Shown: positions 21,011 to 29,958 of the stretch, in pieces
Layout: every line of letters starts with the position of its first letter
Numbering within the stretch: the stretch's first letter is position 1
Assembly: GCA_016713105.1 (NCBI GenBank)
Contig: JADJPS010000017.1
Span: 682,001-746,000, forward strand
Length of the DNA stretch: 64,000 nt
Source of the DNA: Devosia sp.
GTDB taxonomy: Bacteria; Pseudomonadota; Alphaproteobacteria; Rhizobiales; Devosiaceae
Direction of reading: 5' to 3'
Notes under the pieces: model-generated
What the model was told of the DNA's origin: nothing
What the model saw: the letters and a program-made list of their open reading frames with translations, nothing else
The model's database searches: none
Made by a program: the position numbers and the translations under genes

Positions 21011-21838
21011 CTACCCGCGTGCCGAGGCGGCGGGCCTTGCCGCCAGCGCCATCTGCCGCGCTCCGGCAAGCCAGTCCATCCAGGCCTGCAGTCCCTCCCC
21101 GGTGCGCGCCGAGAGCCACAGCACCCGGGCGCGCGGGGTGACGCGTGCGAGGTTCCGCAGCGCCTCGTCCCGATCGTAGTCGAGATGCGGCAGGAGGTCC
21201 GTCTTGGTCACGAGGACCAGATCGGAGGTCGCGAAGATGTCGGGGTATTTGAGCGGCTTGTCCTCCCCTTCGGTGACCGAGAGGATGACGACGCGGTGCG
21301 CCTCCCCCAGGTCGAACCCGGCCGGGCAGACGAGATTTCCGACGTTCTCGATGAACAGCACGCCGCCCTCGGGTGGCGCCAGCCGCTCGATCGCGTGCCC
21401 AACCATATGGGCGTCGAGATGGCACCCCCGGCCGGTATTGATCTGCACCGCCGGTGCCCCCGCGGCGCGGATGCGGTCGGCGTCCCGCGAGGTCTGCTGG
21501 TCGCCCTCGATCACCGCGACCGGGACGGCGGGCTCCAGCAGCGACAGCGTACGCACCAGCAGCGAGGTCTTGCCCGATCCGGGGCTCGACACGAGGTTGA
21601 GGGCGAGAACACCCCGTGCGGCGAGTCCCGCGCGGTTGGCGGCAGCGTGCCCGGCGTTCTTCGCCAGCAGGTCGGCCTCGATCCGCAGGACTCGGCCCCG
21701 CGTGTCGTCGTGGTCGTGGTCATGATCGCGCAAGCCGTGCTCGTGCCCGGCCCCATGGTCGTGACGATGCGCGCCGCTCGCCAGCGTCGGCCCCTCGATG
21801 CGAGCCTCGACTCCACCGCATCCGCATGTGCCGCACAT
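21011..21838 (-). CDS. hypB: Hydrogenase nickel incorporation GTPase HypB
   Basis: 275 aa. The N-terminal metal motif is MCGTCGCGG. A His/Asp-rich segment (HDHGAGHEHGLRDHDHDHDD, about residues 31-50) is likely nickel storage. The GTPase domain carries P-loop SSPGSGKTSLL, then IEGDQQTSRDADR, and TKTDLLPHLDYD (NKxD equivalent). It supplies nickel with HypA. The ATG at 21838 shares a base with the hypA stop. Confidence 0.96.
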   Translation of the reverse strand: MCGTCGCGGVEARIEGPTLASGAHRHDHGAGHEHGLRDHDHDHDDTRGRVLRIEADLLAKNAGHAAANRAGLAARGVLALNLVSSPGSGKTSLLVRTLSLLEPAVPVAVIEGDQQTSRDADRIRAAGAPAVQINTGRGCHLDAHMVGHAIERLAPPEGGVLFIENVGNLVCPAGFDLGEAHRVVILSVTEGEDKPLKYPDIFATSDLVLVTKTDLLPHLDYDRDEALRNLARVTPRARVLWLSARTGEGLQAWMDWLAGARQMALAARPAASARG

Positions 21839-22179
21839 CACACCACCTCCATCTCGCGGATGCGCAGCGTATCGCCGCCCCGCACCTGCAATGCGTCCGA
21901 CCCGCACACCGGGCAGGGGTCGAAGCGCAGCCGGACCACCACGGCATTGCCGCAGGCGAGGCATTGTGCCCTGCCTGGGCTCGACTCGATCTCGAGCCGC
22001 GCGCCCTCGGCGATGCTGCCGCGCATCACCACGTCGAAGCCGAAGCGCAGCGCCTCCGGCTCGACGGCCGCCAGGGGGCCGATTTCCAGCCGGATCCGGG
22101 TGACCCGGCTGAAGCGGTCGGTCGCGGCGCGCTCGGTCACTATATCGAGTATGCTTTCGCACAGCGATATCTCATGCAT
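21838..22179 (-). CDS. hypA: Hydrogenase nickel insertion protein HypA
   Basis: 113 aa. It starts MHEISLCESIL; the N-terminal Met-His-Glu is the nickel site and fixes the start at 22179. The zinc ribbon has two CxxC pairs, CLACGN and CPVCGS. It works with HypB to load Ni into HoxH. It overlaps the end of hoxW by eight bases. Confidence 0.96.
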   Translation of the reverse strand: MHEISLCESILDIVTERAATDRFSRVTRIRLEIGPLAAVEPEALRFGFDVVMRGSIAEGARLEIESSPGRAQCLACGNAVVVRLRFDPCPVCGSDALQVRGGDTLRIREMEVV

Positions 22180-22642
22180 CGGCGAGGCTCCGCGCCCGCC
22201 ATGCACCGTGCCAACCGAGAAAACCGGAGAGCGCCAGCTCGAGGTTCCGGGCCGCCGTATCACTCAGGCCCTCGGCAACCGCACCGAAATCCTCTCCCGC
22301 GATGCCCAGCACCCAGGCATCGGGCGTTGCGCCGTAGAGCAGCTCGGCCAGCGCCAGGACCGCGCCCGGGGCAAGCGCGTGGCTGGCGATCTCGCCGACG
22401 CGCTCCGCCTTCAGGCGTTCGAGCCGGAACGGGCGGCCAAGGCCGAGCTCGGCATCGGCAAAGACCACCGCATCGGCCCCGGCCACTTGCAGGGCGTGCT
22501 CGGGGGTCAGCTGGTAGTCGATCTCCGTCCGGCAGCCGGCGAGCCCGGCCTCGGCGATGCGCTCGGCGAAGGCTGGGCCGAGGCCGTCATCGCCCCGCCC
22601 CGCATTGCCATAGCCGATTACCAGCAGGGTCATGCCGGTCAT
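22172..22642 (-). CDS. hoxW: Hydrogenase maturation protease HoxW
   Basis: 156 aa, HycI/HoxW-type endopeptidase. The N-terminus MTLLVIGYGNAGRGDDGLGP carries the G-N-x-x-x-x-D-D/E-G motif whose acidic residue binds the Ni of the immature large subunit, and a second acidic site lies in VVFADAELG. It removes the C-terminal extension of HoxH after metal insertion. The ATG at 22642 overlaps the hoxH stop (ATGA); Met at 22633 is an alternative. Assigned HoxW because it sits directly after hoxH. Confidence 0.92.
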   Translation of the reverse strand: MTGMTLLVIGYGNAGRGDDGLGPAFAERIAEAGLAGCRTEIDYQLTPEHALQVAGADAVVFADAELGLGRPFRLERLKAERVGEIASHALAPGAVLALAELLYGATPDAWVLGIAGEDFGAVAEGLSDTAARNLELALSGFLGWHGAWRARSLADA

Positions 22643-24081
22643 GCCGCGTCCCGCCGGCGGCTGTCGACCAACTGCCCGGCGGCATCGAACAGCTCGACCG
22701 CGAGCGGCATCTGGCCCAGCGCATGGGTCGCGCAGGACAAGCACGGATCGTAGGCGCGGATCGCCACTTCGATATGGTTCAGCATGCCCTCGCTGATGCG
22801 CTCCTGTCCCGACAGGTAGCGGGTGGCGACGTCCTTGACCGCCCGGTTCATGCCCTCGTTGTTGTGCGTAGTGGAGACGATCAGGTTGCAGTAGGTAACC
22901 TGGTCGCGTTCATCGACCCGGTAGTGGTGGATGAGGTTGCCACGCGGCGCCTCGATCACGCCGATGCCTTCCTCCCGCCGCTCCCCTGGCCACGAGGTCG
23001 GTACCCTGCAGGTCGGGGTCGGCCAACAGCTCGCGGATCTTCTCGACGCAGTGAACCACCTCGATCATGCGGGCCCAGTGATTGGCCAGCGCGGTGTTGT
23101 TGGGCGCGCCGTTGCTGAAGGCGCGCAGGTCCGCATGCGCGGCATTGGCGAGCGGAGTGTCGATGAAGCTGGCGGTGTTCATCCGGGCGAGCGGCCCGAC
23201 GCGGTACCAGCCGGCCTCGGGCCCGAGGTCGCGGATGAAGGGGAACTTCATGTAGGACCACGACCGCACGTCCTCGACCAGCACCTCGTGGTACCGCGCG
23301 CAGTCGAGCCCGTCGAAGATCGTGCCGCCGGTGGAGTCGATGGCCCGGAAGTGGCCGTCATAGAGCTCGAGTGCGCCCTCGCCCGGCCGCACCAGCGACA
23401 GGTGGCTGGAGGGAAAGGCAGCAAAGCCGGCAACCAGCTCGGCATGGTCCTGCGTATAGCCCCGGGCCAGCGCCAGCGCGTCCTGGGCCCAGGCCAGCAT
23501 GTCGTCGATCTGTCCAAGAAAGGCATCGCGGGTGGCGATGGGCAGGTTGCGGTTGATACCGCCGGGAATGGCGCCGGTGCCGTGGATCTTCTTGCCGGCG
23601 GTGGCCTCGATCACGTCCTGGCCGAACTTGCGCATGGCGATGGCGCGGCGACCCAGCTCGGGGTGCTGCCGGATCACCTCGAAGATGTTGCGCTGCTCGG
23701 CCGGCGCGCCGAAGCCGAACAGCAGGTCCGGCGCGGCGAGGTGGAAGAAGTGCAGCCATGGCTCTGCATCACCTGCCCATAGTGCATCAGCCGGCGCATC
23801 TTCTCGGCGGTCGGCGGCAGGACGTCGACGCCGCAGATCATGTCCATGGCCTTGGCGGCGGCCAGGTGATGGCTGACCGGACAGATGCCGCACAGGCGCT
23901 GCACGATCACCGGCACTTCCCACAAGAGCCGTCCGCGGATGAACCGCTCGAAGCCGCGGAACTCGACGATATGGAGTCGTGCCTCCTCGACCCGGTTCTG
24001 CGCGTCGAGGTGGATGGTCACCTTGCCGTGGCCCTCGACCCGGGTGACCGGCGAAATCTCGATCAGTCGCGGCTCGGCCAT
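22639..24081 (-). CDS. hoxH: NAD-linked [NiFe]-hydrogenase large subunit HoxH (two compensating frame breaks)
   Basis: 480 aa if both breaks are repaired. Active-site cysteines are present: RLCGICPVSHHL (L1) and DPCLSCATH (L2). The segment after ATH (about 27 residues, ALGQMPLAVELF onward) is the extension cut by HoxW. The first part (MAEPRLIEISPVTRVEGHGK) runs to about 23760, where one base is missing, giving QSHG-LHFFHLAAPD. The middle part runs to 22983-22986, where CCCC holds one base too many, giving VARERREEGIGVIEAP. Because one is a loss and the other a gain, the last part returns to the original frame. As written, translation would stop early and give no enzyme. Confidence 0.92.
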
Positions 24082-24090
24082 CGCTCCCCC

Positions 24091-24660
24091 CTAGTCGAAC
24101 TTGAAGCTGTCGCGGGAAAAGCCGTGGAAACGGCCGGCAAGGATGCTGCTCAGGGTCTCGAAGATGATATCGCCGCCCGGCGCGCAGCCGGGGATCTGGT
24201 AGTCGATCTCGACGACCTCGGAACAGGGGTAGACCCGGTCGAGCAGCAGCGGCAGCGCCGGGTCGTTGGGGATCTGGTGGGTGGTGTTGCGGATATAGGC
24301 GCCGGTGATGTAGGCCTCCTCGAGGCATTCGCGCAGCGGCGCGTCCGACTGCATGATGGCGTTGCGCATCGCCGGCAGCCCGCCCATGATCGCGCATTGC
24401 CCGAGCGCGATCAGCACGTCGCAGTTGCGCCGGAAGTCCTGCAGGACGTGCACATTCTCCTCGTTGCAGCAGCCGCCCTCGATGATGCCGATGTCGCAGC
24501 GCCGGGTGAAGGTCTTGAGATCGGTCAGCGGCGAGCGGTCGAACTCCACCGCCTGCATCAGCCCCACGAGGCGCTCGTCGATGTCGAGGATCGCCATGTG
24601 GCAGCCAAAGCACCCGGCCAGCGAGACCGTGGCGACGCGCGGCTTGCGGGTCTCATTCAC
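24091..24660 (-). CDS. hoxY: NAD-linked hydrogenase small subunit HoxY
   Basis: 189 aa from GTG 24660, which overlaps the end of hoxU by eight bases. It carries the proximal [4Fe-4S] cluster: SLAGCFGCHMAILDID, EGGCCNEENVHVL, ALGQCAIMGGLPA and PGCAPGGD supply the Cys ligands. The short form without Tat signal or extra clusters marks a cytoplasmic group 3 enzyme. HoxY and HoxH form the hydrogenase module. Confidence 0.94.
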   Translation of the reverse strand: MNETRKPRVATVSLAGCFGCHMAILDIDERLVGLMQAVEFDRSPLTDLKTFTRRCDIGIIEGGCCNEENVHVLQDFRRNCDVLIALGQCAIMGGLPAMRNAIMQSDAPLRECLEEAYITGAYIRNTTHQIPNDPALPLLLDRVYPCSEVVEIDYQIPGCAPGGDIIFETLSSILAGRFHGFSRDSFKFD

Positions 24661-25372
24661 GGCGCTTGTCCTCGATGTCGTGGCCGATCGGTCCCTTGTC
24701 GAAGATGCGCTCGCCGATCGGGGTGGCAAAGCCGTGGCGCTTGCGGATGATGCAGCCGACCGGGCAGGTGCCGGCGGCAATCGCCGCGTCCTCGATGCTC
24801 GCATCGGTCGAGGCGAGGTCGTCCGCGTTCACCGCCACTCGTCGATGGATGCCCCGCCCGACATAGCCGAACACCCCCTTGCGATCGACATCCTGGGAGG
24901 CGCGGATGCAGCGGCCGCAGGAAATGCAGCGATTGGTGTCGAGCGCGATGTCGGGGTGGGAGGCGTCGAGCGTCCGGCTCGGCTGCAGGTAGGGGAACCG
25001 CGTCGGCGCCGTCATGTCCAGGCGGTAGGCCATTGCCTGCAGCTCGCAATTGCCGCTGGCCTCGCAGATCGGGCAGAGGTGGTTGCCCTCGTGGAACAGC
25101 ATCTCGACCAGGTCGCGCCGCAGCTTGTTGAGATGCGGTGTCTCGTTTTCGACGACGAGGTCGGGGGCGGCCGGCTGCGTGCAGGCCGACACGCTGCGCC
25201 CGCCGGCCTTGACGGTGCAGACCCGGCAGCCACCCTGGTGGCGCAGGCCCTCGTGGTCGCACAGGCGCGGGATGTAGAGGCCCGCGGCATCTGCGGCCTC
25301 CATGATCGTCTGCCCCGGCTCGGCCGCCACCGCGACCCCGTCGATGGTGAAGCTGAAGCCCGTGCCGCTCAT
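24653..25372 (-). CDS. hoxU: NAD-linked hydrogenase diaphorase small subunit HoxU
   Basis: 239 aa, related to the N-terminal part of NuoG. The N-terminal [2Fe-2S] ferredoxin domain has CDHEGLRHQGGCRVC and SVSACTQP. A His/Cys cluster motif HEGNHLCPICEASGNCELQ and a ferredoxin-like pair, NRCISCGRCIRASQDV and CPVGC, follow. It passes electrons between HoxF and HoxY. The start overlaps the hoxF stop (ATGA). Confidence 0.95.
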   Translation of the reverse strand: MSGTGFSFTIDGVAVAAEPGQTIMEAADAAGLYIPRLCDHEGLRHQGGCRVCTVKAGGRSVSACTQPAAPDLVVENETPHLNKLRRDLVEMLFHEGNHLCPICEASGNCELQAMAYRLDMTAPTRFPYLQPSRTLDASHPDIALDTNRCISCGRCIRASQDVDRKGVFGYVGRGIHRRVAVNADDLASTDASIEDAAIAAGTCPVGCIIRKRHGFATPIGERIFDKGPIGHDIEDKRRE

Positions 25373-27228
25373 CAGGTATAGTCCTCGTCGAAGATGGTCG
25401 ATCGCCGCCTGGCGATGCGCCGGGCGCCTTCGATCGCCGACTGCACGTCGAAGCTCGCCCGCACCCGGTCCGGCGAACTCTTGACCAGCGCCGAATAGAC
25501 CAGCGGGAAGTTCTGCAGCGTCGTGAGGATCGGGTTGGGCGAGGTCATGCCCAGCCCGCAGCGGCTGGTCTCGATGATGGTCTGGGAGAGATCGCGCAGG
25601 TAGTCGATGTCCTCGGGGTTGGCGAGGCCCGCGCGGAACTTGCCGATTGCCTTGTGCAGGAACACGTTGCCGACCCGGCAGGGCGTGCAGTAGCCGCAGC
25701 TCTCGTGCACGAAGAAGGACATGTAGTAGTCGACGATCTCGAGGATGTTGCGGCGCGCCGAAAAGACGATGATGGCGCCGCCGGTGGCGAGGTCGTCAAA
25801 GCTCAGGCGGCGGTGGAAGTTGGCGCGATCGACCATGGTGCCGCTCGGGCCGCCGACCTGCACGGCGGCCGCATCCTCGCCCCCGACAAGGGTCAGCAGT
25901 TCCGCCAGCGTCAGGCCGTAGGCGAGCTCGTAGACGCCGGGGTTGAGGCAGTCGCCCGAGACGCTGAAGAGCTTGGTGCCATGGCTCCTGTCGGTGCCCA
26001 TGGCGCGGAACCAGTCGGCGCCGCGACCGAGGATTCGCGCCGCGTGGCAGAAGGTCTCGACATTGTTGACGAGGGTCGGAAAGCCCAGGTAGCCGCGATT
26101 GACCGGGTAGGGCGGGCGCGTCTTCGGTTCGCCCGGCAGCCCCTCGCAGGAACTGATCAGCGCCCCTTCCTCGCCGCAGACATAGGCGCCGGCCCCGAGC
26201 TGCAGGCGCACATCGAAATCGAATCCCTCGATCCCGTGGATCCGGCGGCCAAGTCGTCCGCCCGCGCGGCGGCTTTCCAGCACCGCCTCGAGGTGGTCGC
26301 GCAGATAGGCGTATTCGCCGCGCAGATAGATCAGGCCCTCCCGCGCACCGACCGCGCGGGCCGCGATGGTCATGCCCTCGATCATGAGGTCGGCGCGTTC
26401 GGTCAGCAGCACGCGGTCCTTGAAGGTGCCTGGTTCACCCTCGTCGGCATTGCAGAAGACGAAGCGGCGTTCGGCCGGTTCGGATGCGGCGGCACGCCAC
26501 TTGCGGCCGGTGGAAAAGCCCGCCCCGCCGCAGCCGCGCAGGCCGCTGGCCTCGATCGCGTCGATGATCGCGGTGGGCGTGAGCTCGAGTGCCTGCCGCA
26601 GCCCGGCGTCGCTCGGCACGGGGCCGAGCAGCACTGGTCCGGCATGGCGGATGTTGTTCTCGACCATCGCGGCAGCGCGCTCGGCCGGGGACAGGCCGGC
26701 ATGGCCCGGAACCGCGATCTCGAGCGGCAAGCGGCCGGCCCTCAGCGCCGAGCCGATGCTCGCGGCTCGCTCCGGGGTGAGGCGGGTGACCACGACATCG
26801 TTGATCATCGCCGCCGGTGCCTGGTCGCACATGCCGATGCAGGGGGTATAGTCGAGCGAGAAGCTGCCGTCGGCGGAGGTCTCGCCCATGCGGATGCCCA
26901 GTTCCGCCTCGAATGCGGCGGCGACTGCGGCCAACCCGGCGAAACGGTCGACGATGTCGTCGCAGAGCCGGATGGTGATCCGGCCTTTCGGGGTCAGCGA
27001 CAGGAAGGAGTAGAAGCTCGCCACCCCTTCCACCTGCACCCGCGACAGGCCCGTACAGGCCGCGACCGTCTCGAGGCTGCGCGGCGATACCCAGCGGAAC
27101 CCCTCCTGCACATCGCGCAGGATATCGAGCATGCGGTGGCGGTCATTGCCGTAGGCGGCGCAGATCGCGGCGATCCGAAGCGTCGGTTCGTCGCTGTCGT
27201 TCCGCTCCGAGCTGGGATCCACGTCCAT
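25372..27228 (-). CDS. hoxF: NAD-linked hydrogenase diaphorase large subunit HoxF
   Basis: 618 aa from ATG 27228, preferred over ATG 27246 because AGGAGG lies four to five bases before it. The N-terminal about 170 residues are a NuoE-like domain fused to the NuoF-like part, so no separate hoxE is needed. That domain shows CDDIVDRF and TPCIGMCDQAP, three of the four usual [2Fe-2S] cysteines. The FMN/NAD region has GLRGCGGAGFSTGRKW and VFCNADEGEPGTFKDR, and the [4Fe-4S] motif is ESCGYCTPCRVG plus SRCGLG. First gene of the operon, reducing NAD with electrons from H2 or the reverse. Confidence 0.94.
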   Translation of the reverse strand: MDVDPSSERNDSDEPTLRIAAICAAYGNDRHRMLDILRDVQEGFRWVSPRSLETVAACTGLSRVQVEGVASFYSFLSLTPKGRITIRLCDDIVDRFAGLAAVAAAFEAELGIRMGETSADGSFSLDYTPCIGMCDQAPAAMINDVVVTRLTPERAASIGSALRAGRLPLEIAVPGHAGLSPAERAAAMVENNIRHAGPVLLGPVPSDAGLRQALELTPTAIIDAIEASGLRGCGGAGFSTGRKWRAAASEPAERRFVFCNADEGEPGTFKDRVLLTERADLMIEGMTIAARAVGAREGLIYLRGEYAYLRDHLEAVLESRRAGGRLGRRIHGIEGFDFDVRLQLGAGAYVCGEEGALISSCEGLPGEPKTRPPYPVNRGYLGFPTLVNNVETFCHAARILGRGADWFRAMGTDRSHGTKLFSVSGDCLNPGVYELAYGLTLAELLTLVGGEDAAAVQVGGPSGTMVDRANFHRRLSFDDLATGGAIIVFSARRNILEIVDYYMSFFVHESCGYCTPCRVGNVFLHKAIGKFRAGLANPEDIDYLRDLSQTIIETSRCGLGMTSPNPILTTLQNFPLVYSALVKSSPDRVRASFDVQSAIEGARRIARRRSTIFDEDYT

Positions 27229-27429
27229 CCGTCCTCCTGCGGGCATGATGGCCTGTCGTCACACGAATCGCTAGCCTGTGCAGCGTCTTCCTGGGCCGAT
27301 GCCCGTCGGCCACCATTCTCCGGCACCCAGGCGCCGTCCGCAATCCCTCCCGGGCGGTTCGTGACAGGCACGTCGCGTCGCCAGCGCCGCGCAAGGCTCG
27401 ACGACCGCCCTGCCGCGGCGCCCCTCGGT

Positions 27430-28626
27430 CTAGGCGGTCGTCCAGCTCGGAAAGGGGTCGGGAAGCCGAGTCCAGGTTTCGGGGGCGAACTGCCTTGCCG
27501 GCACGAGGCAGGCATCGAGGTCCCTTCGGATGGCCGCTTCGTTCATCGGTTCGGTGCCGATGAAGACGATCTCCTGCCGCCGGTCGCCCCAGACCGGATC
27601 GAGGTAAGGCGCCATCGAGGCGCGCCACTCGGCGTCGTCGGGCCAGCGCTGCTGCGGCACCGCGGCCCACCACAGGCCGCGGCGGCTCGTCCGGACGAGC
27701 GCTCCGGCCTGGCTGAGTTCACCAACGAAGTCGGGACGGGTCGCAAGCCAGAAGAACCCCTTTGCCCTCACGACGCCAGGCCAGCTCTTGCTGACGAACT
27801 TCTGCAGCAGCACCGGGTTGAACGGACGACGCGCACGATAGACGAAGGAGCGGATGCCATACTCCTCGGTCTCGGGAATGTGGTCCTTGAAGCCATTGAG
27901 CTCCTTGAACCAGAGCGGGTTCATCTCGGCCCGCTCGAGGCTGAACAGGCCGGTGTCCAGCACCTCGTCGAGCGGCACGTTGCAGAAATCGGTCTCGATC
28001 AGTCTGGCGTCGGGATTGAGCGCCTTGATGATCTTGACGGCCGCCTGCCGCTGCTCGGCATCCGCGATCGAGACCTTGTTGAGGATCACCACGTCGGCAA
28101 ACTCGATCTGCTCGACCAGCAGGTCGACCAGGGCACGCTCATCCCCTTCCCCGGCGATCTCGCCGCGATCGCGCAGGAAGTCGTGCGAGGCGTAGTCCTT
28201 CAAGAGGTTGGCGGCATCGACCACCGTCACCATGGTGTCGAGCCGGGTGAGATCGGACAGGCTTTCGCCATTCTCGTCGCGGAAATCGAAGGTGGTGGCG
28301 ATCGGCAGCGGCTCGGCAATGCCGGTGCCCTCGATCAGCAGGTAGTCATAGCGGCCATCGTCGGCGAGCCGGCGGACTTCGCTCAACAGGTCGTCGCGCA
28401 GCGTGCAGCAGATGCAGCCGTTCGACATCTCGACCAGCTTCTCGTCGGTCCGGCTGAGATTGGCGCCGCCGTCGCGCACCAGCGCGGCGTCGATGTTCAC
28501 CTCGCTCATGTCGTTGACGATGACGGCGACGCGGCGGCCCTCGCGGTTGCCGAGGATGTGGTTGAGCAGCGTGGTCTTGCCGGCGCCGAGGAAGCCGGAG
28601 AGCACGGTTACGGGCAGTTTCTTCAT
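27430..28626 (-). CDS. COG0523 family zinc-chaperone-type GTPase (ZigA-like)
   Basis: 398 aa. P-loop VLSGFLGAGKTTLLNH, the metal-binding CxCC motif in NGCICCTLRDDL, the Walker B region YLLIEGTGIAEP and the base-recognition motif ILNKVS are all present. A CobW C-terminal domain follows (IRSFVYRARRPFNPVLL). COG0523 GTPases deliver metal, most often zinc under starvation. The aztD gene lies 82 bases upstream on the same strand and a Zur-like palindrome lies beyond it, which supports zinc. hoxF starts 200 bases downstream; a role in hydrogenase metal supply is possible but unsupported. Confidence 0.87.
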   Translation of the reverse strand: MKKLPVTVLSGFLGAGKTTLLNHILGNREGRRVAVIVNDMSEVNIDAALVRDGGANLSRTDEKLVEMSNGCICCTLRDDLLSEVRRLADDGRYDYLLIEGTGIAEPLPIATTFDFRDENGESLSDLTRLDTMVTVVDAANLLKDYASHDFLRDRGEIAGEGDERALVDLLVEQIEFADVVILNKVSIADAEQRQAAVKIIKALNPDARLIETDFCNVPLDEVLDTGLFSLERAEMNPLWFKELNGFKDHIPETEEYGIRSFVYRARRPFNPVLLQKFVSKSWPGVVRAKGFFWLATRPDFVGELSQAGALVRTSRRGLWWAAVPQQRWPDDAEWRASMAPYLDPVWGDRRQEIVFIGTEPMNEAAIRRDLDACLVPARQFAPETWTRLPDPFPSWTTA

Positions 28627-28708
28627 ACCAGTTGGCTCCGCCAGGCTCGGCCTGATCGAGAAGCGGTGGGCGGCGCCAGCCTTTGGGCGCCGCCAGTGGA
28701 GTCAGCGA

Positions 28709-29958
28709 TCAGTCCTTTGGGCTGTCGTCATGATCGTGGTCGTCTCCTTCCGCGTGGTCGTGCAAGGTGCCGCTGCCGCCGACCGCGATGATGTTGAATG
28801 GTGTGCCCTCGATCACGATTTCTCCGGCTGCCTCGAACGAGGTGGCGTTGACCAGATGCAGCTTGCCCGCCAGCGGATCGGTGACGACGACATTGTCGCC
28901 CGCTACCGCAATGCGCGGCCGCGGGTCGCTCCAGTGGCCATCCACCGAATAGGGCTCGGTCACGGTCAGCGAGTTGACGATCTCGCCACTCAGCACGTCG
29001 AGCTGGTGCAGCTTGCCGTCTTCGGTGAAGACATAGGCGAAGCGCGCGCGGATCGGATCGACAGCGAAGGTTACCCGGCGGGTCGGCAGCTCGACCAGCC
29101 GGAAGGCGTCGGCTTCGGTCGGATCGATCAGCACCACGGCGCTTGGCCCGTAGTTGCCGAGGAAATACTGCAGGCCCCGGCCACCGATCAGCGTCGTCGC
29201 CTTGCCCTCGGGGAGGCTCTCCGCATAGGGCAGATGGGTGATGGAGGGCACGCCGCCCACGGTGTTGACCACCAGGAGGCCGGTGGCACAGGCGAAGGCG
29301 GTGATGTTGCCCGAGGCGGCTTCGCCATGCAGGTCCGGGCACGCGGCCACCTCGCCGACCTGAGTATCGGAGTTGTCCAGAACCTTGATCCCGTTGGGAA
29401 GCTTCGTGGGGTCCGCCGGGTCCGGAGTGGAGATCAGCGCATAGTCGCCAAAGGCAATGGCGACGCCGTGATGTGGCGCACCGGAGTCGACTTCGCGGGT
29501 TTCGACATGGCCCTCGAGTGCCTCGTGCTCCTCGAAGATGCGGGCCTTGCCTTCCTTGTCGAAGAACACCGCCCAATGCCCGCCGTGTTCGACGAAGTGC
29601 ACCGGGTACTCGCCGGCGAACTCGGCACCGGTCGGCTTGGGTGGATCGACGTCGATATCGGCATGGTCGCCATGGTCGTCGAGGGCGATGCCGGTGGCAA
29701 TGGTCGTGACGAGATCGGCATTGGTCTGCACCGCATAGACGGCCTCGCCGCTGTCGCTGCGATAGAGACTCGCGGGCCCCTTGATCGCGAACGTGTCGAT
29801 GACCGTGCCCTCGACGGCATCGACGGCACGGACCACCGGCTCGGCATGGTCGGAAACGAAGAGCCGCCAGGCGGTAACCCGATCGTCTGCCAGGGCGGAA
29901 CCCCCGGAGCCCCGCTGCCAGGGTCAGGGGCTGAGATGCCAAGTATCGGTTGCCTCAC
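28709..29958 (-). CDS. aztD: AztD-type periplasmic zinc chaperone (signal region broken by two extra bases)
   Basis: About 415 aa when restored. The mature part is a beta-propeller-like protein (YAVQTNADLVTTIATG, HYGVAIAFG-type repeats). It has His/Asp-rich stretches, DDHGDHADIDV near residue 75 and HDHAEGDDHDHDD at the C-terminus, matching AztD, which hands zinc to AztC in Paracoccus. GTG 29958 begins MRQPILGIS. Dropping one base from each of the runs at 29927-29930 and 29901-29905 yields a signal peptide ending GSALA before DDRVTAWRLF. The transporter genes aztABC are not in the window. Confidence 0.78.

Noticed and set aside
22639..24081. Treating hoxH as three separate small genes
   Set aside because: The three pieces align end to end with one HoxH and contain its N-terminal, middle and C-terminal motifs in order; single-base changes explain the splits.
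27229..27429. A sigma-54 or other known hydrogenase promoter upstream of hoxF
   Set aside because: No GG-N10-GC element with the right sequence and no clear palindrome was found in these 200 bases.
25654..28791. A 1045-aa plus-strand open frame opposite hoxF, the COG0523 GTPase and part of aztD
   Set aside because: It reads through three clearly conserved minus-strand genes and has no recognisable motif; long antisense frames are common at this GC content.
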